DNA of 46,762 nucleotides. It comes from Candidatus Uhrbacteria bacterium (GTDB taxonomy: Bacteria > Patescibacteriota > Patescibacteriia > UBA9934 > GWF2-40-263). Positions within the stretch are counted from its first letter, which is position 1; each line of letters starts with the position of its first letter. Shown piece by piece: positions 7,339-16,108 of this stretch. The notes beneath the pieces are model-generated. The model saw nothing but the letters and a program-made list of their open reading frames with translations. It had not been told where the DNA came from and made no database searches. Both the position numbers and the translations under genes were made by a program. The DNA is taken from assembly GCA_016206085.1 (NCBI GenBank), contig JACQSF010000008.1, positions 1 through 46,762 on the forward strand, given 5' to 3'.

Positions 7339-10026
7339 ATGCGCATTGCGATGATTGAAAAAAAAGATTCGGAAACACCTCTTTGGCACACACGTTCTGT
7401 CGCAGAGACATATGCGACGCTTGGATCAACTTCCCACGGTCTTTCTGCGATAGAGGTTGCGCTTCGAGTTCAGCGGTATGGAGAGAATGTTCTTCCGAGT
7501 CGCAAGTCCGACCCTTGGTGGAAGGTATTTGCGCGACAATTCATGAGTCCCATGATGGTTGTGTTGCTCGTCGCTGCTGGGATCAGTCTTGCGCTGGCCG
7601 ATGTTGTTGATGCGGGTGTTATTGCGGCGGCGGTGGTCATCAACAGCGTGATTGGGTTCATTCAGGAATATAAAGCCAACAAGGCTCTTGAAGAACTTCG
7701 ATCTCTGGTTCAACCCATGTCGGTTGTCTTGCGTGAAGGAAAAGAAGTTTCTGTTTCAGCGGTGGAGATTGTTCCAGGGGATATATTGGTTTTGCATTTG
7801 GGGGATCGTGTGACGGCGGATGCGAGAATTCTCGAGAGTGTTGATCTTCTCGTCAACGAATCGGCTCTAACGGGAGAATCTCTTCCGGTCCACAAGGCGG
7901 AAACGGTTTTGGAATCACAGGTGTCTCTCGCGGAGCGCACAAACATGATGTACACCGGGACGAGTGTCGTAGGCGGACGTGGAAAAGCGGTCGTCGTCGC
8001 CACGGCTCTTGAGACCGAGCTTGGACGAATCGCGAGACTCGTCCAGGAGACACAGGAAACTCGCACCCCGCTGCAAGTACAGCTTGGTCGTTTGGCGCGA
8101 TGGCTTTCTGTGCTGGTCCTGGGACTCGTCGTCGTCCTTTTTATGGCTGGCCTGGTGAGTGGCCGCACCGTTGTGGAGATGTTCGAGATGTCTGTCGCGC
8201 TTTCCGTCGCCGCCATTCCTGAAGGATTGATTGTCTCTGTCACGATTATTTTGGCGATCGGCATGCAGCGCATTCTCTATCGAAAATCGCTCATGCGACG
8301 ACTCGTCGCTGTCGAAACCCTTGGGAGTGTTTCGATCATTTGTTCAGATAAAACGGGAACCATTACCCAAGGCGAAATGCGTGTGACACATCTGGTCACT
8401 CCCAAGCAAACGTGGACGTACCCGTTTCCTGTTGGAGAAGAACCACAGACGGCCATGCGTACTATGTTTAAGATCATGGCGCTGTGTAATGACGCCGTGA
8501 TGGTTGAAGGCGATCCAGATCCCTTGCGCGGAAGTCCAACCGAGCGCGCGCTTCTTGGAGCGGTGTTGGAACAACACCTCGATGTGAAGACGCTCTCATT
8601 TCATTTGCCGCGTGTTTGGGAAATTCCGTTTAATAGTGCGTACAAGTACATGGTAACGGCTCACGCCTCCGGGAAGAAGACGGACGTATTTCTCAAGGGT
8701 GCTCCAGATGTTGTGCTCCCGTTTTGTACGAAGATCAAGATAGACGGGAAGGAAGGGGCCGTTGCCCCATCGCGCCGCGCAGAACTCAATCTGCAGATGC
8801 TTTCCCTTTCACGCAAAGGGATTCGACTCATGGCTCTCGCGACACGTTCTGTTGATCCCGCGGCGACACCGCTCACTCGCCAGACACTTGGAGACTTTAC
8901 TTTCTTGGGATTTGTTGGACTGCGTGATCCTCTGCGGCCTCAAGCCCGTGAACAGATTGAGGCCGCGCGGGCGGCGGGTATTCGCACGATTATGGTGACG
9001 GGTGATCATCCAGAGACGGCGCGGGCGATTGGGGCAGAGGCCGGACTTGTGGCGGAACCAGAATCGGTCGTGGGTGGTTCAGAACTTGATGGGTGGAGCG
9101 ACGAGGAACTGACACGTCGTGTGCCGCGCATTTCAATTTACGCACGCGTTGAACCTCGTCACAAGATTCGAATCGTGAACGCGTGGCAACAACGGGGCGA
9201 GGTTGTCGCCATGACGGGAGATGGGGTGAATGATGCGCCTGCGCTGAAGGCGGCAGACATCGGGATTGCGGTTGGTTCTGGGACTGAAGTGGCTAAGCAG
9301 GCGAGCGACATGGTGATTCTCAACAATGACTTAGGGACCATCACCGCCGCTATCGAGGAAGGGCGTGTCATCTTTGATAATATTCGCAAAACAACCGTCT
9401 ATCTTCTCGCGGATAGTTTTACCGAGATGATCTTGATCGGCGGTTCGATTCTTCTGGGTCTCCCTATTCCGCTTCTCCCTGCGCAGATTCTTTGGATTAA
9501 TCTTGTCGCGGATAGTTTCCCGAATGTGGGTCTCACGCTTGAGCCTGCGGAGAAAGATGTGATGAAGTTGCCGCCTCGACCACGAGATGAGCCGGTTCTC
9601 AATCGGGAGATGCTTCTGATCATTTTCGTGATTGGCGCTGTCACGGATCTCCTCTTGTTTGCTCTCTATTGGTGGCTCCTGGGAACGATCGGGAATATTG
9701 AGGATATTCGTTCGATCATGTTTGCGGCCGTGGGAATTGATTCGCTCTTGTACATTTTTGCCGTGAAGAGCTTCCGTCAGACCATCTTCCGTATGAATCC
9801 GTTTTCGAATCTCTGGTTGGTGGTGGGGGTTGCGATCGGGTTTGGGTTGATGCTTCTTGCGCTCCTTCATCCGTTCTTTCAAACGATTTTTGAGATCACT
9901 CCGCTTGCCTTGCCCGACTGGGGTCTATTGCTTATGATAGGGGTAATCAAACTGGTGGCAATTGAATTGACAAAGGAGTTTTTTCTGCTGAGAAACAAGA
10001 AAAAAATGTTAACCCCCATTCCATGA
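7339..10026 (+). CDS. Cation-transporting P-type ATPase (PMCA/SERCA-like P2-type)
   Basis: SALTGESLPV, CSDKTGTITQGEM, MVTGDHPETA, MTGDGVNDAPALKAADIGIAVG; PEGL motif. Confidence 0.96.
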   Translation: MRIAMIEKKDSETPLWHTRSVAETYATLGSTSHGLSAIEVALRVQRYGENVLPSRKSDPWWKVFARQFMSPMMVVLLVAAGISLALADVVDAGVIAAAVVINSVIGFIQEYKANKALEELRSLVQPMSVVLREGKEVSVSAVEIVPGDILVLHLGDRVTADARILESVDLLVNESALTGESLPVHKAETVLESQVSLAERTNMMYTGTSVVGGRGKAVVVATALETELGRIARLVQETQETRTPLQVQLGRLARWLSVLVLGLVVVLFMAGLVSGRTVVEMFEMSVALSVAAIPEGLIVSVTIILAIGMQRILYRKSLMRRLVAVETLGSVSIICSDKTGTITQGEMRVTHLVTPKQTWTYPFPVGEEPQTAMRTMFKIMALCNDAVMVEGDPDPLRGSPTERALLGAVLEQHLDVKTLSFHLPRVWEIPFNSAYKYMVTAHASGKKTDVFLKGAPDVVLPFCTKIKIDGKEGAVAPSRRAELNLQMLSLSRKGIRLMALATRSVDPAATPLTRQTLGDFTFLGFVGLRDPLRPQAREQIEAARAAGIRTIMVTGDHPETARAIGAEAGLVAEPESVVGGSELDGWSDEELTRRVPRISIYARVEPRHKIRIVNAWQQRGEVVAMTGDGVNDAPALKAADIGIAVGSGTEVAKQASDMVILNNDLGTITAAIEEGRVIFDNIRKTTVYLLADSFTEMILIGGSILLGLPIPLLPAQILWINLVADSFPNVGLTLEPAEKDVMKLPPRPRDEPVLNREMLLIIFVIGAVTDLLLFALYWWLLGTIGNIEDIRSIMFAAVGIDSLLYIFAVKSFRQTIFRMNPFSNLWLVVGVAIGFGLMLLALLHPFFQTIFEITPLALPDWGLLLMIGVIKLVAIELTKEFFLLRNKKKMLTPIP

Positions 10027-10607
10027 AACGACCCTACGTGTTCGCTCAAGTTCAGAAGAAATATCAAGCACAAAGTCAGGCACGACGTGAGCTTATCGCC
10101 AGATCCAATGACGCATTATCAAAATCAAAACGTGCCATTTTTTCCTTACATCGCGGTGACCTGAAAGTGGCGGAGGAGTTTCTTGTACAGGCTGCCAAGC
10201 AATTCGGGTTGATCGAGAAATCGGTTCGAGCGATTCCTGACTTGAAGGAAGAGGGATCGTATCGTGCCGCTCTGGAGGAGTATGCAGAAGCTCGACTCTT
10301 TGAGGGATATTTAAAAACAAAAAAGATTGTCGCGCTCGAGCCACGTGTGAACGAACCGTCGATTTACTTGGCTGGACTCTCGGATGCGACGGGAGAGATG
10401 GTGCGGTATGCCACTCGACAAGTTACGCTTGGAAAATCAGAAGTTGTGGCAGAGGTTCAGGAGGTCGTCGCCATGGTCATTGAATATATGCTGGATTTGG
10501 ATTTGACGGGGTATCTCCGAAATAAATTTGACCAGGCCAAAAAGAATCTCAGTCATCTCGAGCAGATGACGTATGATTTGGCGATCCGAAGACGAGATTT
10601 GGTATGA
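10023..10607 (+). CDS. Translin-family RNA-binding protein
   Basis: ARRELIARSNDALSKSKRAIFSLHRGDLKVAEEFLVQA, ALEEYAEARLFEGYL, YLAGLSDATGEMVRYATRQV: translin signature blocks. Confidence 0.82.
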   Translation: MKRPYVFAQVQKKYQAQSQARRELIARSNDALSKSKRAIFSLHRGDLKVAEEFLVQAAKQFGLIEKSVRAIPDLKEEGSYRAALEEYAEARLFEGYLKTKKIVALEPRVNEPSIYLAGLSDATGEMVRYATRQVTLGKSEVVAEVQEVVAMVIEYMLDLDLTGYLRNKFDQAKKNLSHLEQMTYDLAIRRRDLV

Positions 10608-11281
10608 CCCCACCTCTGCACGACTACCCTTGGGTATTTCGTCGCGATGACATTGATCTCCTCGAAGATGAGCTGGAGGATCTCTATGAAACGTTTCATC
10701 GTTCTGAAGATGGGTCTTCGTTTGAGTCAGCTGTCCTTGGTGAACAATTAGAAACTGAAGAGCAGTCCGATCGTGAGCTTTCTGTACGACTTGGCTTTGA
10801 TGTTCTTGAGCCGCCCCCGCCTGCGGTTCTCTCTGCCCGTGAGTCCATCGATCCTCCTTCGGACGCGTTTGAACTATGGCAACAAGAACTGACACACAGG
10901 CGGTTCCATCCGCTCTATCAACAAGCAAAGCGGTGGACCGTCGGAGTGAAATCGGTTGCGAAACGTGGGTACGAGCAAGGAGGAGGGTATGCGGGGGAAT
11001 GTTTTCGTGTCTACGCAAACGTAAACCTTGTTCCTCTCAAAATTTTCACCGCGCTGTGCGAAGAGATGCATGAAGACCTGGTGGGCTGGGAGATCGCCCT
11101 GGAAGAATATCGCCTCGCGCTCATGTACATTGATCGAATTTTAGAATCCTTGAGTCTGATGAGCCTTTCTCTTGAGATGAGTGACTGGGTACAGACAAGC
11201 AGGGTGGGAGCGATGGAATTGAGGGAAGCACTCCTGTCCGCTCGATCGAATCTTTCCCGTCGGAAACAGAATTTCCTATGA
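10604..11281 (+). CDS. Hypothetical protein
   Basis: 225 aa, overlaps the translin-like gene and the downstream GT2 by 4 nt at each end. Confidence 0.65.
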   Translation: MTPPLHDYPWVFRRDDIDLLEDELEDLYETFHRSEDGSSFESAVLGEQLETEEQSDRELSVRLGFDVLEPPPPAVLSARESIDPPSDAFELWQQELTHRRFHPLYQQAKRWTVGVKSVAKRGYEQGGGYAGECFRVYANVNLVPLKIFTALCEEMHEDLVGWEIALEEYRLALMYIDRILESLSLMSLSLEMSDWVQTSRVGAMELREALLSARSNLSRRKQNFL

Positions 11282-11937
11282 CCAAAACGGTCACCGCCAT
11301 CGTTCCTGCCTACAATGAGGAAGTGACGATCGCTCAAGTCGTGAAGGTTTTGTTGTCGTCGTCCTATCTGAGCGAGGTACTTGTTATTTCAGATGGGTCG
11401 ACAGATGAGACTGCCCAGCGTGCACGACAGGCAGGAGCAACGGTGCACGAGATTCCTCGCCAAGGAGGGAAAGGGGAGGCCATGCTTCACGCCTTGACGC
11501 ACACGGACTCACCGATCGTGGTATTTTTTGATGCTGACCTGATTGGACTCACGGTTACGCATATCCAACAACTTATCCTGCCGGTTCTCAATGGATCGCG
11601 CGTCATGAATGTGGGACTGCGTGATCGAGGTCGATGGATGACTTCTCTCACCCAGTATTTTCCTCTTATTGCCGGTGAACGTGCCATGCGCAGGTCGGTG
11701 ATAGAGCCTATTCCGGCACACTATCTGAGGGGATTCATGGTGGAAGCTTCGCTCAATTATTATTGTCGGAGCCACGGCCTTGCGTATGGAGCCGTCATGC
11801 TCACGGGTCTCAAGATTCGTCACAAGTATGAAAAAGTCGGTTGGCCACGGGCTGTGTTACAATATGTCCAGATGGCATTTCAAGTCGTTAAGGCCATGGT
11901 TGTTGTTCGCAGTGCTTATCTCATGAAAAAATTCTGA
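11278..11937 (+). CDS. Family 2 glycosyltransferase
   Basis: TVTAIVPAYNEEVTIAQVV, VISDGSTDETAQRA, VVFFDADLIGL. Confidence 0.92.
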   Translation: MTKTVTAIVPAYNEEVTIAQVVKVLLSSSYLSEVLVISDGSTDETAQRARQAGATVHEIPRQGGKGEAMLHALTHTDSPIVVFFDADLIGLTVTHIQQLILPVLNGSRVMNVGLRDRGRWMTSLTQYFPLIAGERAMRRSVIEPIPAHYLRGFMVEASLNYYCRSHGLAYGAVMLTGLKIRHKYEKVGWPRAVLQYVQMAFQVVKAMVVVRSAYLMKKF

Positions 11938-11970
11938 CCTCCTTATCCACCTCTGCCACCTTCCCTACCT

Positions 11971-13452
11971 ATGTCCATCGATTTATCCAGTATCAAAAAT
12001 TTTCAAGATGCCAGCGTAACCGTCATGGGGTTGGGGCGATATAAGAAAGGAAGTGGTATTGGGGCTGCGAAGTGGCTCATGCGCCATGGGGTCCAGCTGG
12101 TGATTACGGACCTCAAAGATGAGGAGGATCTTCGCGAATCCGTTTTGGAGATCATGCACTGGTATACGGAGTATCGAACGCAGTTCAAGGATCGCGATAT
12201 TTATCAGCCCGTGTTTGTGCTGGGGAAGCACGACGCGGATAATTTCACGAACGTGGATCTCGTCGTACAGAACCCCGGCGTTGCTCGCGAGTCTGAATTT
12301 GTCGCGCTTGCCAAGGAACACAAAGTTCCGATCGAGTCGGACATCTCGTTGTTCTTCCGCTACTGTCCGTTCCCCATTTTCTCTATTACAGGGACACGCG
12401 GTAAGTCGACAACCACCGCGCTATTGGGCGAGATGCTCAAGCACAAACATCCCAAGACGGTGGTCGCGGGTAACATCACTCGTTCTCCTCTGGAAGACTT
12501 GGACTGGATATTAGAGGAAACACAACCTGTGCCGATTGTGCTCGAGCTTTCGTCTTGGTTGCTGGAGTCCATCGAAGGATTGGGGATTGGCCCGCAGATC
12601 GCGCTCTTAACGAATGCGTATAAAGATCACCTTGATCGGTATGCGTCTTTTGAAGCGTACGTGGCCGCCAAGGAGCTCATCTTTCAAGAACAAAAACCAG
12701 AACAGATCGCCATCCTCAACGCCGACCAAGAGATCATGCACGAGATTGCTGGTCGGGTTGTATCCAAACATATCCATTGGTTCTCAGCAACGGGACTTCC
12801 CGATGGCGCAAATGGGGTCTATCGCGATGGAGACAATCTGGTGCGTCGAATCGATGGCGTTGTGACAAATTACGCTCATGTCCACGATCTCAAGCTCGAA
12901 GGCGATCACAACATCATGAACGCGCTGAGTGCCTCGCTTGCGGCGCACTTGGCGGGAGTTTCAGATGAAGACATTCACCTATCGCTCAAGACATTTGCCG
13001 GCCTGCCTGGTCGACAAGAAATTCTTGGCGAAGTCGAAGGGATCCTTTTTGTGAACGACACGACTGGAACCAGCCCAGAAGGGGTGATGGCGGCGCTCAG
13101 TCGTTTCGGCAAGGGTGGGAACATCGTGCTCATTTGCGGGGGATCATCAAAGGGACTGAGTTTCACGCAGATGGGCAAGATGATTGGTGAACAATGTAAG
13201 TATGTGGTGATTTTTGATGGGGACGCGGCGAACGACATCGAACGGGCGATTGGCGACGGAGCTCCCAGTGTGCGGGTTACGTCTATGGAACAAGCGGTGA
13301 AAGGAGCGTATGAAAACGCCAAACTTGGGGATGTGATCTTGCTCTCGCCAGGAACCTCGAGTTTTGGCATTTTTAAAAATGAATTTGACCGCGGGGATCA
13401 GTTCAAGGCACAGGTTGAAAAGTTGGGAGGTCAGATAAAAACTCGTGAGTGA
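11971..13452 (+). CDS. murD: UDP-N-acetylmuramoylalanine--D-glutamate ligase
   Basis: ITGTRGKSTTTALLGEML, VLELSSWLLE, LTNAYKDHLDRY, GEHN-like EGDHNIMNALSA, ICGGSSKGLSF, LLSPGTSSFGIFKNEFDRGDQF. Confidence 0.94.
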   Translation: MSIDLSSIKNFQDASVTVMGLGRYKKGSGIGAAKWLMRHGVQLVITDLKDEEDLRESVLEIMHWYTEYRTQFKDRDIYQPVFVLGKHDADNFTNVDLVVQNPGVARESEFVALAKEHKVPIESDISLFFRYCPFPIFSITGTRGKSTTTALLGEMLKHKHPKTVVAGNITRSPLEDLDWILEETQPVPIVLELSSWLLESIEGLGIGPQIALLTNAYKDHLDRYASFEAYVAAKELIFQEQKPEQIAILNADQEIMHEIAGRVVSKHIHWFSATGLPDGANGVYRDGDNLVRRIDGVVTNYAHVHDLKLEGDHNIMNALSASLAAHLAGVSDEDIHLSLKTFAGLPGRQEILGEVEGILFVNDTTGTSPEGVMAALSRFGKGGNIVLICGGSSKGLSFTQMGKMIGEQCKYVVIFDGDAANDIERAIGDGAPSVRVTSMEQAVKGAYENAKLGDVILLSPGTSSFGIFKNEFDRGDQFKAQVEKLGGQIKTRE

Positions 13453-13464
13453 ATCACGAGTTTT
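13438..13464. terminator. Terminator overlapping the murD stop codon, likely bidirectional
   Basis: aaaactcgtga-gtgaa-tcacgagtttt; TGA stop lies in the loop; T-run follows. Confidence 0.85.
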
Positions 13465-13840
13465 CTTTTTTCATGAGTCTATAAAGCTCTCGAAAGTGCT
13501 TGAGAACTACAGGGAGAGTTGCATAAACTTCTTCTGCCGTCTCTCTGTTATAGGTAGGGATGGTAAGGTTCCGTATGTTTTTTACTTCGAGCCAAAAATC
13601 GTCATGCTCGATGAGGCCGATTTTTATCGCTTCTCTGAAACAGGTAATAGGAGAAGCACATGAGGCATTATGGATTTCCTGAAGAAACGCCTTAAGCGTT
13701 TTCCACCCAAGATCAAAGACGATTTCGAATCGTTTGATACATGAGTCGCGGACGATTTCCGTTTTTTCTACAGCAAGCGCCTCCTCAAGACGGTCAAGCG
13801 CCTTTTCAAAATCTTCCATGATGGATATGAATTTGGTCAT
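13454..13840 (-). CDS. HEPN-type nucleotidyltransferase substrate-binding protein (HI0074/HepT-like)
   Basis: DFEKALDRLEEAL...RDSCIKRFEIVFDLGWKTLKAFL...FREAIKIGLI...VKNIRNLTIPTYN; RNLTxHTY motif altered. Confidence 0.85.
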   Translation of the reverse strand: MTKFISIMEDFEKALDRLEEALAVEKTEIVRDSCIKRFEIVFDLGWKTLKAFLQEIHNASCASPITCFREAIKIGLIEHDDFWLEVKNIRNLTIPTYNRETAEEVYATLPVVLKHFRELYRLMKKENS

Positions 13841-14151
13841 ACAGGATGGATCATTTCTATATGCTGTTTCGCCACAGATTGGAATTGTTCTTTGGTAGCG
13901 GCCATATCGACGATATCGATCGTGTAAAGAGTAGGAATGTGCTCGATCGCATCTTTTATTGCTCCCATGATAGACCAGTCGATCGACTCGGAACCCTCAA
14001 TGCCCACATCGATGTCCGAGCGTTCCGTTCCTATTCCACTCACACGGGATCCAAAGAAAAAAACTCGATGGGTTTTCAAATCAACGTGCTTACCTATAAT
14101 TTCCAGAATTTCTTTTTTTAGCTTTTCGATGGAGTAGTGTTCTAAACGCAT
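13837..14151 (-). CDS. MNT-type nucleotidyltransferase (MntA-like)
   Basis: VFFFGSRVSGIGTERSDIDVGIEG; overlaps the HEPN gene by 4 nt. Confidence 0.88.
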   Translation of the reverse strand: MRLEHYSIEKLKKEILEIIGKHVDLKTHRVFFFGSRVSGIGTERSDIDVGIEGSESIDWSIMGAIKDAIEHIPTLYTIDIVDMAATKEQFQSVAKQHIEMIHPV

Positions 14152-14215
14152 AATATTGGCTTAATTTAAGTATAAATCTCCGTGATGCGGTTCTCACAAA
14201 TTTTTAAGCAAATGA

Positions 14216-14245
14216 CAAAGCAACCCCTCACCAGGGTTGTTTTGT
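14216..14245. terminator. Terminator-like hairpin in a divergent intergenic region
   Basis: caaagcaacccctcaccagggttgttttgtttt. Confidence 0.6.
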
Positions 14246-14311
14246 TTTAGATTTGCACTCTTTTATTCAATCTCGACGGAAACGGTTTCTTCCGCTAGGA
14301 TGGGCGTGATT

Positions 14312-16108
14312 ATGATGGATCAAGCACACATCCGGAACTTCTGCATTATTGCGCATATTGATCACGGAAAGTCGACCCTTGCGGATCGACTTTTGGAGCT
14401 GACCGGAGCGGTCGATAAGCGCAATATGAAGGCGCAGATTCTTGATTCCATGGACATTGAGCGCGAGCGGGGGATTACGATTAAGCTCACGCCCGCGAGG
14501 ATGTCATACAAGGGTCACACGCTGAATCTCATCGACACGCCTGGTCATGTCGACTTTGGCTATGAAGTCAGTCGTTCACTCGCCGCCGTTGAGGGAGCGA
14601 TTTTGCTTGTGGATGCCACACAAGGCGTGCAGGCGCAGACGATTGGAAACTTGTACCTCGCTTTGGAAGAGAATCTTGAGATTATTCCTGTCCTCAACAA
14701 GATTGATCTTCCGGCGGCTGACATTCCTTCACGAACGGCAGAACTGGTGTCCCTCATCGGGTGCAAGCCTGAAGAGATTTTAGCGGTCAGCGGAAAGACG
14801 GGACAGGGTGTGATGGAACTGTTGGATACGATTGTCGAACGGATTCCTTCACCCGCAGGAGATCCGTCTGCTCAGACACGTGCGCTGATCTTTGATTCGT
14901 TTTATGACGATTATCGTGGTGTGATGGCGTATGTCCGTGTGATGGATGGCGCCCTCCAGAAGGGCAAGAAGGTGAAAATGATTGCGACCGGAGCGGACAT
15001 CCAAGTGCTTGAAACAGGCGCGCTCACACCGGGTGGACTGAAAGCCGCGGAGACACTCGAGACCGGACAGATTGGGTACATCGTGACAGGACTCAAAGAA
15101 CTGGGTGGCTGTCGAGTCGGAGATACGATCACGACCCCGAGTGAACATCTCCCTGCGGCTCTCCCTGGGTACAAAGTCGTGAAACCGATGGTGTTCGCAG
15201 GCGTGTTTCCGCAAGAGGGGGACGACTTCCATCGTTTGCGTGAGGCCATGGAGCGGTTGAAGCTCAACGACGCGTCGCTGATCTACGAGTCAGAACATTC
15301 GCCCGCGCTTGGGTTTGGGTTTCGTTGCGGCCTCTTGGGCATGTTGCATCTGGAGATTTTGAAAGAGCGCCTTGAGCGCGAGTTTGGAATCAGTCTGGTT
15401 GTCACCGTGCCGTCCGTTGCGTACGAAGTGGTGATGCGACGCGGGGAAACAATGATCATCAAGAGTCCGCTTGGTCTTCCAGACCCTTCGCATATCGAAG
15501 TCATTCGCGAACCGTGGGTGAAGGTAGATATTGTCACGCCCAGCACGTATATCGGGGCGATCATGCAACTGCTGCAGGAACGTCGGGGTATCTACGAAAC
15601 AACCGAGTATCTTGCGGGAGATCGTGCGATTCTCCATTATCAGATTCCACTCTCCATGATCATCGTAGACTTTTACGATAAACTGAAAAGTATCACCGCC
15701 GGGTATGCGTCCCTCAATTATGAAGTAATTGATTATCGAGACGCAGACGTCGTGAAGATGGATATTATGGTGGCCGAGGAGCCTGTGGATGCCTTTTCAA
15801 CACTGGTCTACCGCGATGAGGCAGAGCGGGCAGGTCGACGGGTGACGGCCGTTCTCAAGGAATCCATTCCACGACAGAATTTCGTTATTAAACTTCAGGC
15901 GAGTGTGGGTGGAAAAGTTGTGGCGTCTGAACGAATTTCAGCCTTGCGCAAGGATGTGACGGCGGGACTTTATGGCGGGGACGTGACACGAAAGCGAAAA
16001 CTGCTGGACAAACAGAAGAAAGGAAAGGCAAAGATGGCGGCTGTGGGAAGGGGGCGAGTCAATATCCCTACGGACGCGTACTTAAAAGTTTTAAAACGAG
16101 ATTCATGA
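14312..16108 (+). CDS. lepA: Elongation factor 4
   Basis: MDQAHIRNFCIIAHIDHGKSTLADRLLELTG, ERERGITIK, LIDTPGHVDF, VLNKIDLP; start trimmed to 14312 or 14315. Confidence 0.96.
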   Translation: MMDQAHIRNFCIIAHIDHGKSTLADRLLELTGAVDKRNMKAQILDSMDIERERGITIKLTPARMSYKGHTLNLIDTPGHVDFGYEVSRSLAAVEGAILLVDATQGVQAQTIGNLYLALEENLEIIPVLNKIDLPAADIPSRTAELVSLIGCKPEEILAVSGKTGQGVMELLDTIVERIPSPAGDPSAQTRALIFDSFYDDYRGVMAYVRVMDGALQKGKKVKMIATGADIQVLETGALTPGGLKAAETLETGQIGYIVTGLKELGGCRVGDTITTPSEHLPAALPGYKVVKPMVFAGVFPQEGDDFHRLREAMERLKLNDASLIYESEHSPALGFGFRCGLLGMLHLEILKERLEREFGISLVVTVPSVAYEVVMRRGETMIIKSPLGLPDPSHIEVIREPWVKVDIVTPSTYIGAIMQLLQERRGIYETTEYLAGDRAILHYQIPLSMIIVDFYDKLKSITAGYASLNYEVIDYRDADVVKMDIMVAEEPVDAFSTLVYRDEAERAGRRVTAVLKESIPRQNFVIKLQASVGGKVVASERISALRKDVTAGLYGGDVTRKRKLLDKQKKGKAKMAAVGRGRVNIPTDAYLKVLKRDS

